Shown: positions 20,241-30,704 of the stretch, piece by piece
Layout of the letters: every line of letters starts with the position of its first letter
Numbering within the stretch: the stretch's first letter is position 1
Source of the DNA: Candidatus Epulonipiscium sp.
GTDB lineage: Bacteria; Bacillota; Clostridia; Lachnospirales; Defluviitaleaceae
Length of the DNA: 64,000 nucleotides
Direction: 5' to 3'
Assembly (NCBI GenBank): GCA_012519205.1
Contig: JAAYQR010000026.1
Coordinates: forward strand, 1 to 64,000
The notes under the pieces: generated by a model
The model's input: the letters and a program-made list of their open reading frames with translations, nothing else
What the model was told of the DNA's origin: nothing
Databases searched by the model: none
Program-made: the position numbers and the translations under genes

Positions 20241-22062
20241 CGTCTTCAAAATATTCCTTATACCAAAGCAAAAACATATATACAGTCCAAACCTTCCTGC
20301 TATTATCCTTTTTGCCATCATAATGTTCCTTGAGTATTGAAAGCAGCCTTTCCGTATTAAAATACATCTCTGCCGCAGGGGAAGAAAACTCCTCTTTAAC
20401 TATTTGGTAATATTTTTCTTCCCTAAGCCAAATTCTAATAGGCACAGGAAAACCCAATTTCTTTTTATTAGCGACATTTTCAGGCATATTCTTCTTAGCT
20501 GCCAATCTTAGGGCATACTTTGTATTTTGTTTATTAACCCTATATTTAGTGGGTAATTTACTTGCTAAATTAAACACTTCCTTATCTAGGAAAGGAACCC
20601 TAAGTTCTAGGGAGTGAGCCATACTCATCTTATCTGCCTTTAGAAGAATATCCCCCCAAAGCCACATATGGATATCAATGTACTGCATTTTCGTAATATC
20701 ATCTTTTAATTTGATTTTATCATAAAAAGGTTTAGTAAGTTCATAAGGGGAAGGGGCGGTAGTTTTGTTTTTAAGAAGCTCTTTCCTCTCTTTTTCGGTA
20801 AACATAAAGGCATTACCTATGAATCGCTCCTCTATGGACTTACTGCCGCGGATTAAAAAGTTCTTTCCTTTAATATTAAAAGGAATCATGGAAGCTAATC
20901 TCCCAAGAAATTTTCTGATAGGCATGGGGAGACTGGTTAGAATCTTTAAATCGAGGGGTTCTTTATATATATTATAGCCCCCAAATAGTTCATCAGCACC
21001 TTCCCCAGATAAAACCACCTTAACATGTTCACTGGCTAGTTCACTCACAAAATAAAGAGCAACCGCCGCAGGGTCAGCTAGGGGTTCGTCCATATAATAT
21101 TGGACCATAGGGAGTATGTCCCAGTATTCCTTTGTAGAAATAAGCTTATGATAATTTTTGATACCTACTTTTTCAGAGAGGGCCTTAGCATAATCTATTT
21201 CATTGTATTTGTCATAATCAAACCCAACGGTAAAGGTTTTATCCCCTTTAAAACATGCTGCTACATAACTGGAATCAACCCCACTAGATAAAAACGAACC
21301 AACTTCAACATCACTTATTTTATGGGTTTTGATAGATTCTTTCATCCTGTTATCTATTTCTTCTACATAATTTTCTAGGGGCTTATTTTCAGATTCAAAA
21401 ACAGGCTCCCAATACCTTTTTATATCTATATTGCCCCCCTGATATATAAAAAAGTGGGCAGGGGGAAGTCTATAGATATTCTTAAAGAATGTTTCTTCTA
21501 GAGCAGAATATTGGAAAGTAAGGTAAGTTTCTAAGGCATCAAGATTTAAGTCCTTTTTAACTGCGTTATGTTTTAAAATACTTTTTATTTCTGAAGAAAA
21601 AACCAAAGTGTCATTTTCCTTGTAATAGTAGAAGGGCTTAATGCCGAAGTAATCCCTAGCCCCAAATAAACTTTTGTTTTTATTGTCCCATATTACAAAA
21701 GAAAACATACCCCTTAGATGACTTAGCATTTCTGTCTTAAACTCTTCATAAGCATGAACCAAAACCTCAGAATCCGTGCGGGTCTTAAAAATATGTCCCT
21801 TTTCCTCTAAAACGCTACGGATGGACTGATAATTATAGATTTCTCCATTAAAGGCCAAAACCAAACTACCATCCTCATTATAAAGTGGTTGAGAACCATC
21901 CTCTAAGTCAATAATACTAAGCCTTCTAAACCCTAATGCAGCATTCTCATCTATATATTTACCATCACTATCAGGTCCTCTATGAATAATGGAATCCATC
22001 ATATCCTTTAATATTTGTTCCTTATTATCTATTTGATCAATAAAACCACAAAAACCGCACAT
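20227..22062 (-). CDS. asnB: Asparagine synthetase (glutamine-hydrolysing)
   Basis: A 611-residue enzyme making asparagine from aspartate, glutamine and ATP. It must begin at the ATG ending at 22062 so that Cys2 (MCGFCGF) becomes the glutaminase nucleophile; the frame opens 21 codons earlier but that would block the amino terminus. AAAGGAG lies just upstream. The glutaminase domain (2-190) contains RLSIIDLEDG and NGEIYN; the synthetase domain (about 215-600) has the ATP loop SFLSSGVDSSYVA and LSGEGADELFGGY. It is monocistronic and converges with the GH115 gene. Confidence 0.96.
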   Translation of the reverse strand: MCGFCGFIDQIDNKEQILKDMMDSIIHRGPDSDGKYIDENAALGFRRLSIIDLEDGSQPLYNEDGSLVLAFNGEIYNYQSIRSVLEEKGHIFKTRTDSEVLVHAYEEFKTEMLSHLRGMFSFVIWDNKNKSLFGARDYFGIKPFYYYKENDTLVFSSEIKSILKHNAVKKDLNLDALETYLTFQYSALEETFFKNIYRLPPAHFFIYQGGNIDIKRYWEPVFESENKPLENYVEEIDNRMKESIKTHKISDVEVGSFLSSGVDSSYVAACFKGDKTFTVGFDYDKYNEIDYAKALSEKVGIKNYHKLISTKEYWDILPMVQYYMDEPLADPAAVALYFVSELASEHVKVVLSGEGADELFGGYNIYKEPLDLKILTSLPMPIRKFLGRLASMIPFNIKGKNFLIRGSKSIEERFIGNAFMFTEKERKELLKNKTTAPSPYELTKPFYDKIKLKDDITKMQYIDIHMWLWGDILLKADKMSMAHSLELRVPFLDKEVFNLASKLPTKYRVNKQNTKYALRLAAKKNMPENVANKKKLGFPVPIRIWLREEKYYQIVKEEFSSPAAEMYFNTERLLSILKEHYDGKKDNSRKVWTVYMFLLWYKEYFEDEKKA

Positions 22063-22160
22063 AGTGCTTTCTCCTTTCAAGAATAAAAAAATGTAGAAAA
22101 AACAAACATATGAAAACTTTATCACAACTTATTTTATAAATCAATAAAACTTTACCTAAT

Positions 22161-22189
22161 ATTATATCCAAAAAATCCTCCATCAATAA
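22161..22189 (-). promoter_or_regulatory. Possible asnB promoter
   Basis: On the minus strand TTATTG (22189-22184), 17-base spacer, TATAAT (22166-22161), leaving a leader of about 90 bases before asnB. Confidence 0.35.
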
Positions 22190-22288
22190 TTGAAACTATC
22201 AAAAATCCCACACATCATTCTAAGTATGGTAAGGAATTTTACCCCCAAGGCCTTAGGTACAAAAATATAGACGGATTCTCTTTCCTTA

Positions 22289-22297
22289 TGCTATAAT
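22289..22297 (+). promoter_or_regulatory. Extended -10 promoter of the malic enzyme gene
   Basis: TGCTATAAT (TGn plus perfect -10 at 22292-22297), 40 bases before the ATG. The same TTATGCTATAAT-like element precedes the cyclophilin gene at 28589. Confidence 0.5.
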
Positions 22298-22336
22298 TTA
22301 CCTTAGAACAATAACAAAATCATAAAGGAGAACCTC

Positions 22337-23491
22337 ATGGATATAGAAGAAAAGTCCCTAGATGCCCATAAAAAATGGAAAGGTAAATTAGAAATAACTT
22401 CAAAGTCAAAAGTAAAAACAAAGGAAGATTTATCCATAGCATATACCCCGGGAGTTGCAGAACCCTGTAGAAGGATTCATGAAAACCGAGATGAAGTATA
22501 CATATATACTATAAAAGGCAATACCGTAGCAGTAGTGTCCGATGGTACAGCAGTTCTAGGATTAGGAGATATAGGTCCTGAAGCAGCTCTGCCAGTAATG
22601 GAGGGGAAAGCCGTTTTATTTAAGGAATTTGGAGGCATTAATGCTATTCCTATTTGCCTTGATACAAAGGATACAGAAGAAATAATAAAAACAATAAAAA
22701 ACATTGCCCCTGTTTTTGGGGGAATTAACTTAGAAGATATAGCAGCCCCTAGATGCTTTGAAATAGAAGAAAGGCTAAAAAATGAGCTAGATATTCCTGT
22801 ATTTCATGATGATCAACATGGTACAGCCATAGTGGTTTTAGCCGGAGTAATAAATGCCCTAAAAATAGTAAAAAAAGATAAAAAAACTATGAAGGTAGTC
22901 ATAAACGGCGCAGGCTCAGCGGGCATAGCCATAACAAGGCTCCTTTTAAACTACGGTTTTGATAATATATTACTTTGCGATAAAAATGGAATACTACATA
23001 AAGATGCTAAGCAGATGAACTGGGCCCAGGGAGAAATAGCTAAAATCACGAACAAAGAAAATGTAAAAGGAAACCTAAAAGATGCCCTGAAAGGTTGTGA
23101 CCTATTTATAGGAGTATCTGCCCCGGGTATAGTTACGGAAGAAATGGCATCTACCATGAATAAGGATTCAATCATATTTGCTATGGCAAATCCAATACCG
23201 GAAATAATGCCTGATTTAGCAAAAAGGGCAGGGGTTAGAATTATAGGAACAGGCCGTTCAGATTTCCCCAATCAAGTAAATAATGTATTAGTTTTCCCGG
23301 GGATTTTTAAAGGTGCCCTAGAGGCAAAAGCAAAACAAATTACTGAAGAAATGAAGCTGGCAGCAGCTAAGGCAATAGCTTCTATGATAAAAGAAGAAGA
23401 TCTAAATGAAGAAAACCTACTCCCTAAACCATTTGACGAAGGAGTAGCAAAAAAGGTTGCCCAAGCCGTAATCAATACTTACAATATATAA
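22337..23491 (+). CDS. NAD(P)-dependent malic enzyme
   Basis: A 384-residue short-form malic enzyme for oxidative decarboxylation of malate to pyruvate. The N-terminal half has the catalytic YTPGVAEPCRRI segment, the family signature with SDGTAVLGLGDIGPEA, and the metal-binding FHDDQHGTAIV. The C-terminal Rossmann half has VINGAGSAGIAI and the MANPIPEI motif. NAD or NADP preference is not assigned. Ribosome site AAAGGAG precedes ATG 22337. The next gene starts 55 bases downstream, so read-through is possible. Confidence 0.95.
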   Translation: MDIEEKSLDAHKKWKGKLEITSKSKVKTKEDLSIAYTPGVAEPCRRIHENRDEVYIYTIKGNTVAVVSDGTAVLGLGDIGPEAALPVMEGKAVLFKEFGGINAIPICLDTKDTEEIIKTIKNIAPVFGGINLEDIAAPRCFEIEERLKNELDIPVFHDDQHGTAIVVLAGVINALKIVKKDKKTMKVVINGAGSAGIAITRLLLNYGFDNILLCDKNGILHKDAKQMNWAQGEIAKITNKENVKGNLKDALKGCDLFIGVSAPGIVTEEMASTMNKDSIIFAMANPIPEIMPDLAKRAGVRIIGTGRSDFPNQVNNVLVFPGIFKGALEAKAKQITEEMKLAAAKAIASMIKEEDLNEENLLPKPFDEGVAKKVAQAVINTYNI

Positions 23492-23546
23492 TCCTGAGGT
23501 AGTTTTATACTACCCCATAAATACACCATATAAAGGAGTGACCCCT

Positions 23547-24614
23547 TTGAAAAGAATCATCCTAACTGGCGGCGGTACCGCTGGTCATGTAACCCCTAAT
23601 CTGGCCCTAATCCCAAGACTCCAAAAAGAGGGCTGGGATGTAAGATATATAGGCAGTAAAAACGGCATAGAAAAAGAACTAATAGAAGAACTAAAAATAC
23701 CCTACTATCCCATATCTTCAGGAAAACTTAGAAGGTATAAAGATATAAAAAACCTAACGGATCCTTTTAAAGTTCTAGCAGGGGGGGCAGAAGCATTAAA
23801 TCTTATTGCAAGACTAAAACCAAGCATAATATTTTCAAAAGGAGGCTATGTAACAGTCCCTGTAGCGGCAGCAGGATGGTTTTTAAGAGTCCCTATTATC
23901 ATTCATGAATCCGATATAACTCCGGGACTTGCTAATAAACTGGTCTTTCCTTTTGCAAAAAAGATATGTGCAAACTTTCCAGAAACCCTAGAATATATCC
24001 CAACAAAGAGAGGAATTCTAACAGGAACACCAATAAGAGAAGAATTATTTTTAGGAAATGCCCAAACAGGACGTAAAATATGCGGATTCGATAATAATAA
24101 ACCCGTTATAATGATGATGGGAGGGAGTTTAGGCTCAGTTATTATGAACTCTATACTCCGCAAATTAGTCCCTATACTAACGGAACCATTTAATATCATA
24201 CATATTTGTGGAAAATATAATAAAAAAGATTCCTTAGAGGGTACTAAAGGATACAAACAATTTGAATATGTAAAGGAAGAACTACCCCACCTATTTGCAG
24301 CAGCAGACCTTATCATATCGAGGGCAGGGGCAAATTCCATATCGGAGATACTAAGTCTGAAAAAACCAAATATCCTAATTCCTTTATCTGAAAAAGCCAG
24401 TAGGGGCGACCAAATTTTAAATGCCCGTTCCTTCTACAAACAGGGATTTAGTGAACGATTAGAAGAACAAGAACTAACAGAAGAAAGTTTATTTCAAACC
24501 ATAATGGAGTTATATAGGAACCGCCAAAAGTATATAACTGCCATGGAAAAAAGTGATACCGTAAATGGAATTGAAAAAATAATGGAATTAATCCGTACCC
24601 ACGGAAAAAAGTAA
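23547..24614 (+). CDS. murG: MurG-type UDP-GlcNAc:lipid I N-acetylglucosaminyltransferase
   Basis: A 355-residue GT28 transferase converting lipid I to lipid II at the inner membrane face. Motifs are ILTGGGTAGHVTPNLAL, SKGGYVTVPVA, HESDITPGLANK, MMGGSLGS and SRAGANSISEI. The frame can start at GTG 23538, but that codon overlaps the ribosome site AAAGGAG. TTG 23547, 8 bases after it, also places the conserved KRIILTGGG at the N-terminus. Unusually, it is not inside a mur/fts cluster, and lies between malic enzyme and a LacI-type regulator. It may be the sole copy or a paralogue; this window cannot decide. Confidence 0.9.
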   Translation: MKRIILTGGGTAGHVTPNLALIPRLQKEGWDVRYIGSKNGIEKELIEELKIPYYPISSGKLRRYKDIKNLTDPFKVLAGGAEALNLIARLKPSIIFSKGGYVTVPVAAAGWFLRVPIIIHESDITPGLANKLVFPFAKKICANFPETLEYIPTKRGILTGTPIREELFLGNAQTGRKICGFDNNKPVIMMMGGSLGSVIMNSILRKLVPILTEPFNIIHICGKYNKKDSLEGTKGYKQFEYVKEELPHLFAAADLIISRAGANSISEILSLKKPNILIPLSEKASRGDQILNARSFYKQGFSERLEEQELTEESLFQTIMELYRNRQKYITAMEKSDTVNGIEKIMELIRTHGKK

Positions 24615-24622
24615 TAATTAAA

Positions 24623-24659
24623 ATACCCGAATATTTTATTGCAAAGAAAAATCGGGTAT
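24623..24659. other. Inverted repeat between murG and the LacI-type gene
   Basis: ATACCCGA (24623-24630) and TCGGGTAT (24652-24659) form an 8-bp stem with a 21-base loop and no clear T-run. It could be a weak terminator of murG or an operator upstream of the regulator. Confidence 0.35.
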
Positions 24660-24704
24660 GTTATGCTGAATTTAGAAAAGGCTTTCTATAAAGGAGGTAT
24701 ATAC

Positions 24705-25733
24705 TTGGAAGTCCCTACCATACTAGATGTAGCAAAACAGGCGGGAGTTTCTATAACTACCGTATCTAGGGTAATCAATAATAATTATCCTGTGAAAAAG
24801 GAAACAAGAAAAAAAGTAGAAACAGCTATAAAAAACCTGAACTTTAAACCAAACCACCTAGCTAGAAGCCTAATTAATAAAAGTACGAATACACTGGGAG
24901 TAGTGATTCCTAGTATTACCAATCTCTTTTTCCCCATAGTAGTAAAGGGAATTGAAAATATATGTAATAAAAAAGAATATACTCTTTTTCTATGCGATAC
25001 CGATAGCAACGAAGATTCCGAAAAGAACCAAGTCAAAAACCTAATGGACAAGCAGGTGGACGGAATCCTAGTTATAGATCCCCAGTATAAAAATATAGAA
25101 AACGGTTTCTATGAAGATATAGCCCTAAAGGTACCCCTAGTATTAATCAATGGCTACCATAGGGGGATTAAAGCCAACTTTGTCCTAAATGATCAAGAAA
25201 TGGGGGCATTACAAGCTATAGAATATTTAATAAATTTAGGCCATAAAGAGATAGCTTTTCTTAGGGGTAAAAAAAGTTACTCCTATGACCTAAAAGAAGA
25301 AGTATATTATGAAACCCTAAAAAAGCATCAAATCCCCGTAAAAAAAGAAAACATATTAGTAATAAACGATGGTAATGGCATAGAGACTGTGGAACTAAGT
25401 ATTAATAAAGTTCAAAAGAGACTAAGAGAAGGTCAGCCCCCAACAGCAATTTTTGCCTGCAATGACTGGATGGGGGTAGGAGCAATTCAAGCTGCAAAAA
25501 AACTGAATAGGAAAATCCCAAGGGATATTTCAATAATAGGATACGACAATATCGTAATCACTGAACTCAGTGAACCAAAGCTTACAACCGTAGACCAAAA
25601 CATGTATACCCTAGGGGAAGTAGCAGCAAACCTACTTTTAAAAACAATAGAAAATCCTCAAAAAGGTTTTAAAAAAGTAATCCTAGATACCAACCTAATT
25701 ATCCGGAATTCTTGCACCACTCTGCATCCTTAA
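24705..25733 (+). CDS. LacI/GalR family transcriptional regulator
   Basis: A 342-residue regulator. The N-terminal LacI helix-turn-helix reads TILDVAKQAGVSITTVSRV with hinge NHLARSL. The periplasmic-binding-like effector domain (about 60-335) has FACNDWMGVGAIQA and ISIIGYDNI. TTG 24705 is chosen because AAGGAGG ends 7 bases before it and the HTH follows directly; the upstream extension is leader. It lies 24 bases before galK, so it probably controls the galactose genes. The cre/LacI-like sites before the cellobiose phosphorylase gene are another possible target. Confidence 0.92.
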   Translation: MEVPTILDVAKQAGVSITTVSRVINNNYPVKKETRKKVETAIKNLNFKPNHLARSLINKSTNTLGVVIPSITNLFFPIVVKGIENICNKKEYTLFLCDTDSNEDSEKNQVKNLMDKQVDGILVIDPQYKNIENGFYEDIALKVPLVLINGYHRGIKANFVLNDQEMGALQAIEYLINLGHKEIAFLRGKKSYSYDLKEEVYYETLKKHQIPVKKENILVINDGNGIETVELSINKVQKRLREGQPPTAIFACNDWMGVGAIQAAKKLNRKIPRDISIIGYDNIVITELSEPKLTTVDQNMYTLGEVAANLLLKTIENPQKGFKKVILDTNLIIRNSCTTLHP

Positions 25734-25757
25734 AAAATAAAAAAAGGAGGACCCAAA

Positions 25758-26918
25758 ATGAATAATGAGCAATTAAAAACCCATTTCACCAAAACCTTTG
25801 GTGAAGGGCCACGCCCATCCCTATTTTTTGCTCCAGGGCGTATCAACCTAATAGGGGAGCATATCGACTACAACGGGGGTCATGTATTCCCCTGTGCCTT
25901 AGACTTTGGAACCTTTGCCCTAGCTAGAAAACGAAATGACAATAAGATAAAACTAGCATCCCTAAATCTGCCACTAGAAGTCACTGTAGATTTGGATAAC
26001 ATCCAATACGATGAAAAAGATGATTGGGCAAACTATCCTAAGGGAGTAGTGCATGAATTCCTCAAAGAAGGCTTTAAACTAGGGGGATTTGAAGTCTTAT
26101 ATTATGGGAATATCCCCAACGGTGCAGGACTTTCTTCCTCAGCTTCTATAGAAGTACTTACAGCAGTTTTTCTTAAAGATTTTTTCACCTGTGATATTGA
26201 ACCAATAGAAATGGTAAGGCTTTCACAGAGGGCAGAAAATCAATTCGTAGGTGTCAACTGCGGAATTATGGATCAATTTGCCATAGGCATGGGCAAAAAA
26301 GATATGGCAATGTATTTAAATTGTGACACTTTAGAATATACTTATGTACCAGTAGTTTTAAAGCAAATGAAATTAATAATATCTAATACTAATAAAAGAA
26401 GGGAATTGGCAGATTCCAAATACAACGAAAGGCGAAAAGAATGTGAGATAGCTCTAAAAGCTCTTAAAACCTGTCTTAATGTAGATAATCTTGCAGCTAT
26501 CACCCCAGAAGAATTTGAAGAAAATAAACTTACAATAACCGATGCAGTTATAAGAAAAAGAGCAGAGCATGTCATATATGAAAATACCCGAGTAAAAGAG
26601 GCTGTAAAAAAACTCAAAAAAGGGGATATCACAGCTTTTGGAAAACTCCTAAACCAATCCCATGAATCCCTGAGGGATTTATATGAAGTAACGGGTGACG
26701 AACTAGATGCCATGGTAGAAGAGGCATGGAAAGTAGAAGGGGTCCTAGGCTCCCGTATGACAGGAGCAGGTTTTGGAGGATGTACTATATCCATAGTTAA
26801 GGAAGAAGCAGTAAATAAATTTATACGGCAGGTAGGAGAAAACTATAAAAGAATAACTGGTTTAAATCCAGAATTTTACATAGCCAATATCAAAGATGGA
26901 GCAAGAAAAATTGATTAG
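25758..26918 (+). CDS. galK: Galactokinase
   Basis: A 386-residue GHMP kinase phosphorylating galactose to galactose-1-phosphate. Motifs: galactokinase signature [22 protein letters not shown] loop [11 protein letters not shown], and C-terminal [12 protein letters not shown]. Normal family length. ATG 25758 follows AAAAGGAGG. Its stop lies 12 bases before galT. Operon order is LacI regulator, galK, galT; no galE is seen in the window. Confidence 0.97.
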   Translation: MNNEQLKTHFTKTFGEGPRPSLFFAPGRINLIGEHIDYNGGHVFPCALDFGTFALARKRNDNKIKLASLNLPLEVTVDLDNIQYDEKDDWANYPKGVVHEFLKEGFKLGGFEVLYYGNIPNGAGLSSSASIEVLTAVFLKDFFTCDIEPIEMVRLSQRAENQFVGVNCGIMDQFAIGMGKKDMAMYLNCDTLEYTYVPVVLKQMKLIISNTNKRRELADSKYNERRKECEIALKALKTCLNVDNLAAITPEEFEENKLTITDAVIRKRAEHVIYENTRVKEAVKKLKKGDITAFGKLLNQSHESLRDLYEVTGDELDAMVEEAWKVEGVLGSRMTGAGFGGCTISIVKEEAVNKFIRQVGENYKRITGLNPEFYIANIKDGARKID

Positions 26919-26930
26919 AAAGGAGCACCC

Positions 26931-28499
26931 ATGGAAAACCTTTACCCACAAAAGGATATAGAAAATCTCATACAATATGCCCTAGATAAAGAACTTATAA
27001 CAAAATACGATACTATTCCTATAAGGAATGCTCTGATGGAAGTGTTAAAAATTAAGGAACCTTATGGCGCTAAGGGATTATCAAATAAGGGGAGTGAAAA
27101 TGTCACCTCTCCTAAAAACTACGATATATATCATATACTAGATAATCTCTTAGACTACGCCTACCAAAGGGGAATCATAAAGGAAAACACCATTACCCAT
27201 CGGGATTTATTTGACACCAAAATTATGGGTATACTAACCCCTAGGCAAGGAGAGGTAATAAAAGATTTCGAGTATCTAGAAAAAGAAGAAGGCATAAAAA
27301 AAGCCACAAATAAGTTTTATGACTTTTCCAAGAATACCACATATATCCGTATGAACCGTATAAACAAAAACCTATACTGGAATATCCCTACAGAATATGG
27401 AAGGATGGAAATGACAGTTAACCTATCAAAACCAGAAAAAGATCCAAAAGAAATAGTAGCAGCAAAAAGCTCCCCTCAAAGTAGCTACCCAAAATGTCTT
27501 TTATGCATAGAAAACATAGGATACTCGGGAAGAGTAAATCATCCCGCAAGACAGAATCACAGGGTAATACCCCTGAATCTAGGAGGGGGAAACTGGTATT
27601 TTCAATACTCCCCCTATGTATATTATAATGAACACTGTATCGTTTTTAATGGAAACCACACTCCTATGAAGCTAACAAACCAGAGTTTTATCAGGATGTT
27701 TGATTTTATTGAGAGATTCCCCCATTACTTTGTAGGCTCCAATGCAGATCTTCCCATAGTGGGAGGCTCAATTCTAACTCACGATCATTATCAGGGGGGA
27801 AGACATAGATTTCCTATGGAAATGGCGGAAACTATAAAAAGCTTTACCCATCCTGAGTACAAAAACGTAAAAGCTGGAATTATTAAATGGCCCCTATCTG
27901 CCATAAGATTAAATAGTTCTAACAGGGTTGAGCTTGAGGATTTGTCATTTTATATTCTAGAAACCTGGAGAAATTATACTGATAAAGAAGCAGGCATCAT
28001 AGCCCATACTGATATGCCTCATAACACCATAACACCTATAGTGCGCAAAAATAAAACAGGAAATTGGGAAATAGATTTAGTACTTAGAAACAATAGAACC
28101 AGTGACCAATACCCAGATGGTATATACCACCCCCATAGGGAAGTCCATCATATAAAAAAAGAAAACATAGGCTTGATAGAAGTTATGGGTCTTGCAGTAC
28201 TTCCAGGCCGCCTAAGCCTAGAGCTTAATTTGATAAAAGAGATATTAACAGGGAGGGTATCCTTAGAAAACCAATTGTTACTTAATCCAAAACTAAATCA
28301 GCATATTCCTTGGATAAAAGAATTAACATTTATTTATGGTATATCGAATTCCCAAACAGAAGCCAAAACCATTCTAGAAAAAGAAACTGCCCTAAAATTT
28401 AAAACGGCCCTAGAACACGCAGGGGTTTACAAACAAACTAAAGAAGGGCAGCAATCCTTCCAAAGGTTTCTAAGCCATATGAATTTTAGACAATCATAA
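26931..28499 (+). CDS. galT: UTP/UDP-glucose--hexose-1-phosphate uridylyltransferase, class II
   Basis: A 522-residue GalT of the Firmicutes class II type, which is longer than the class I enzyme. It transfers UMP between UDP-glucose and galactose-1-phosphate. Recognisable segments are VNHPARQNHRVIPLNLGG, VGGSILTHDHYQGGRH (His-rich catalytic region) and LSLELNLIKEILTG. ATG 26931 follows AAAGGAG. It is the last gene of the galactose operon. Confidence 0.95.
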   Translation: MENLYPQKDIENLIQYALDKELITKYDTIPIRNALMEVLKIKEPYGAKGLSNKGSENVTSPKNYDIYHILDNLLDYAYQRGIIKENTITHRDLFDTKIMGILTPRQGEVIKDFEYLEKEEGIKKATNKFYDFSKNTTYIRMNRINKNLYWNIPTEYGRMEMTVNLSKPEKDPKEIVAAKSSPQSSYPKCLLCIENIGYSGRVNHPARQNHRVIPLNLGGGNWYFQYSPYVYYNEHCIVFNGNHTPMKLTNQSFIRMFDFIERFPHYFVGSNADLPIVGGSILTHDHYQGGRHRFPMEMAETIKSFTHPEYKNVKAGIIKWPLSAIRLNSSNRVELEDLSFYILETWRNYTDKEAGIIAHTDMPHNTITPIVRKNKTGNWEIDLVLRNNRTSDQYPDGIYHPHREVHHIKKENIGLIEVMGLAVLPGRLSLELNLIKEILTGRVSLENQLLLNPKLNQHIPWIKELTFIYGISNSQTEAKTILEKETALKFKTALEHAGVYKQTKEGQQSFQRFLSHMNFRQS

Positions 28500-28588
28500 T
28501 ACTGTGGGGCCTATATACTGCCAAAGATAACAAGCCCTTTTCTTCCCTTTATTTCCCTAAAAACTGCACTACCTATTTTCTCTATTTA

Positions 28589-28597
28589 TGCTATAAT
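28589..28597 (+). promoter_or_regulatory. Extended -10 promoter of the cyclophilin gene
   Basis: TGCTATAAT with a perfect -10 (28592-28597), 48 bases before the chosen start. Confidence 0.5.
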
Positions 28598-28645
28598 AAC
28601 TAGATGATAATCAACAAATTAAAACAAGAAGAAGGGAAGAAAAGC

Positions 28646-29344
28646 ATGAAAAAATCACTATGGCTCCTATGTATACTTATCATAGCCCTTACAGGGTGTT
28701 CAACTAAGCAATCTGAAGATAAAAATGACAATCAGCCTAAGCAAATTATCCAGTTTGATACCCCACAGGTAGGGGAAGAAATAGCTATAATGACTACCAG
28801 CATGGGGATAATAAAAATCCGTCTTTTCCCGGAATATGTCCCTAAGGCAGTAGAAAACTTTACAACTCATGTAAGGGATGGCTACTATGATGGTCTAACC
28901 TTCCATAGGGTAATTGAAAATTTCATGATACAAGGAGGAGACCCAAATGGCGACGGCACAGGGGGTAAAAGCATATGGGGGGAACCCTTTGAAGATGAAT
29001 TTAACCCCTATATCCTTAACTTTAGGGGTGCTCTTTCTATGGCAAATGCAGGACCCAACACTAATGGTAGTCAATTTTTCATAGTTCAAAATAACTTCCT
29101 TGAAAAAGAATACCTAGAACAATTAGAGCAAGCAGGGTATCCACAGGAATTAGTAAAAATATACGAAGAAAAAGGGGGAACTCCCCATCTTGATTTTAGG
29201 CATACCGTATTCGGACAAGTATTTGAAGGAATGGATGTGGTAGATGCCATCGCAGCCGTAGAGGTGACAGAACCGGGAATAAAAGATGCACCAAAAGATT
29301 CGGTAATCATTGAAAAAATAGAAATAACCAAGTTCGAAAAATAG
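28646..29344 (+). CDS. Cyclophilin-type peptidyl-prolyl isomerase lipoprotein
   Basis: A 232-residue precursor. [19 protein letters not shown] is a lipoprotein signal peptide with Cys18 as the lipidation site, so the enzyme is anchored outside the membrane. The cyclophilin domain (about 50-230) contains [19 protein letters not shown] and NTNGSQFFI. It probably aids folding of exported proteins. The frame extends upstream to 28604, but ATG 28646 gives the signal peptide directly and follows GAAGGGAAG. Confidence 0.93.
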   Translation: MKKSLWLLCILIIALTGCSTKQSEDKNDNQPKQIIQFDTPQVGEEIAIMTTSMGIIKIRLFPEYVPKAVENFTTHVRDGYYDGLTFHRVIENFMIQGGDPNGDGTGGKSIWGEPFEDEFNPYILNFRGALSMANAGPNTNGSQFFIVQNNFLEKEYLEQLEQAGYPQELVKIYEEKGGTPHLDFRHTVFGQVFEGMDVVDAIAAVEVTEPGIKDAPKDSVIIEKIEITKFEK

Positions 29345-29462
29345 TCGAAGAATATCAAAAAGCTTAAGTTATATTCATCCTTAGTCAATGAAGGATCTTA
29401 AAAGTCATAACTAAAAGGGCCACTACGGACTTCCTATAATCTAAAATAAGTTGGGGGATGTT

Positions 29463-30704
29463 ATGGATATAATAAAAAACCAAGGTTTTGTAGAAAAGCA
29501 TTTAAACAAAAATATGTACTTATCCATCATGGATGGAGTATTGTTTGCTTTTGGAGCAGGGATGGCACCTCTTACTACTACCATAATATTTTTTATAAGT
29601 CAGTATGTGCAAAATAATATACTAATAGGGCTTTTGACAACCATGTCAACAGTTTTAGTTAATTTTCCACAGATATTTATGGCTAAGATTATAGAATCAA
29701 AGCCCAACAACCTAAGAATACTAAAATGGATTGCCCTATCACAGCGTCTTATGTGGTTTTTTATGGGCATATCCGTACTTTTTATAAAAAGTTCCGCATG
29801 GATGATAGCTGGTGTCTATATAAGCTATGGTCTATATTCCCTTTTAACGGGGCTAATTAACGTTACCTGGACGGACATGATAGCTAAAGTAGTACCGTCA
29901 AGATTAAGGGGAAGGTTTTTTGGCATTAGAACGGCAATCACCAGCGGTGCGGAATTTTTAGGTGCCTTATTTTGTGTAGTGGCCCTTGGGTTTTTATCAT
30001 TTCCATTTAATTATGGATTAATCTTTATATTAGTAGGTGTTTTTACCACATTATCTTACATTGTACTTATGCAAATGAAAGAGCCGGATTTTGTAAGAAA
30101 CACCAATAGGGAATCCTTTTTAAAATATGCAAAAAACCTATTAACAATTCTTAAGGAAGACAAAAACTTTACCTTTGCCATATGTTCTATAGGTCTTGCC
30201 ATAATAGGTAATGCCGCAGCAAACTTTAGAATCGTATATGCTAAGGAAATTTTGTCCATTACCCCCAAGGAAGTTGCCTTATTGACCTCCCTATGGCTAA
30301 TTAGTAGAAGTATTTTCTCGGTTATATGGGGTATAATCAATGATAAAAAAGGGTTTAAATTCGCCATGATAGCAGGGCATTTCATATATCTTTTAAGCTA
30401 TCTCCTAATGGGTAATATAAGAGGTATAGGCTTGTTATACTTTATCTTCATACTCCATGGAATAGCAGAAAGTGTTGTACTAGTAACCCAATCAAATTTC
30501 ATAATATCCTTGGGGGGAGAAGAAAAAAGAGCCACTTATCTTGGGCTTTCTGCTATCCTATTTACCCCCTTATCTGCCATAGGACCAATACTTATGGGGT
30601 TAATCATAGAAGGGATAAACTATCAAGTGGCATTCTTAAGTGCAGGGGCAATGATGGCAGGGATGATGCTCATAATGTATAAAAAAGTAGAACTAGTCAA
30701 GTAG
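29463..30704 (+). CDS. MFS transporter
   Basis: A 413-residue integral membrane protein with about 12 hydrophobic segments. An MFS-like loop, SRLRGRFFGIRTA, lies between helices in the first half. The substrate is unknown. ATG 29463 is preferred over the in-frame TTG at 29451 because TGGGGGAT lies just before it. A perfect TATAAT stands at 29435-29440. The 3' end overlaps the small minus-strand gene by 12 bases, tail to tail. Confidence 0.85.
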   Translation: MDIIKNQGFVEKHLNKNMYLSIMDGVLFAFGAGMAPLTTTIIFFISQYVQNNILIGLLTTMSTVLVNFPQIFMAKIIESKPNNLRILKWIALSQRLMWFFMGISVLFIKSSAWMIAGVYISYGLYSLLTGLINVTWTDMIAKVVPSRLRGRFFGIRTAITSGAEFLGALFCVVALGFLSFPFNYGLIFILVGVFTTLSYIVLMQMKEPDFVRNTNRESFLKYAKNLLTILKEDKNFTFAICSIGLAIIGNAAANFRIVYAKEILSITPKEVALLTSLWLISRSIFSVIWGIINDKKGFKFAMIAGHFIYLLSYLLMGNIRGIGLLYFIFILHGIAESVVLVTQSNFIISLGGEEKRATYLGLSAILFTPLSAIGPILMGLIIEGINYQVAFLSAGAMMAGMMLIMYKKVELVK

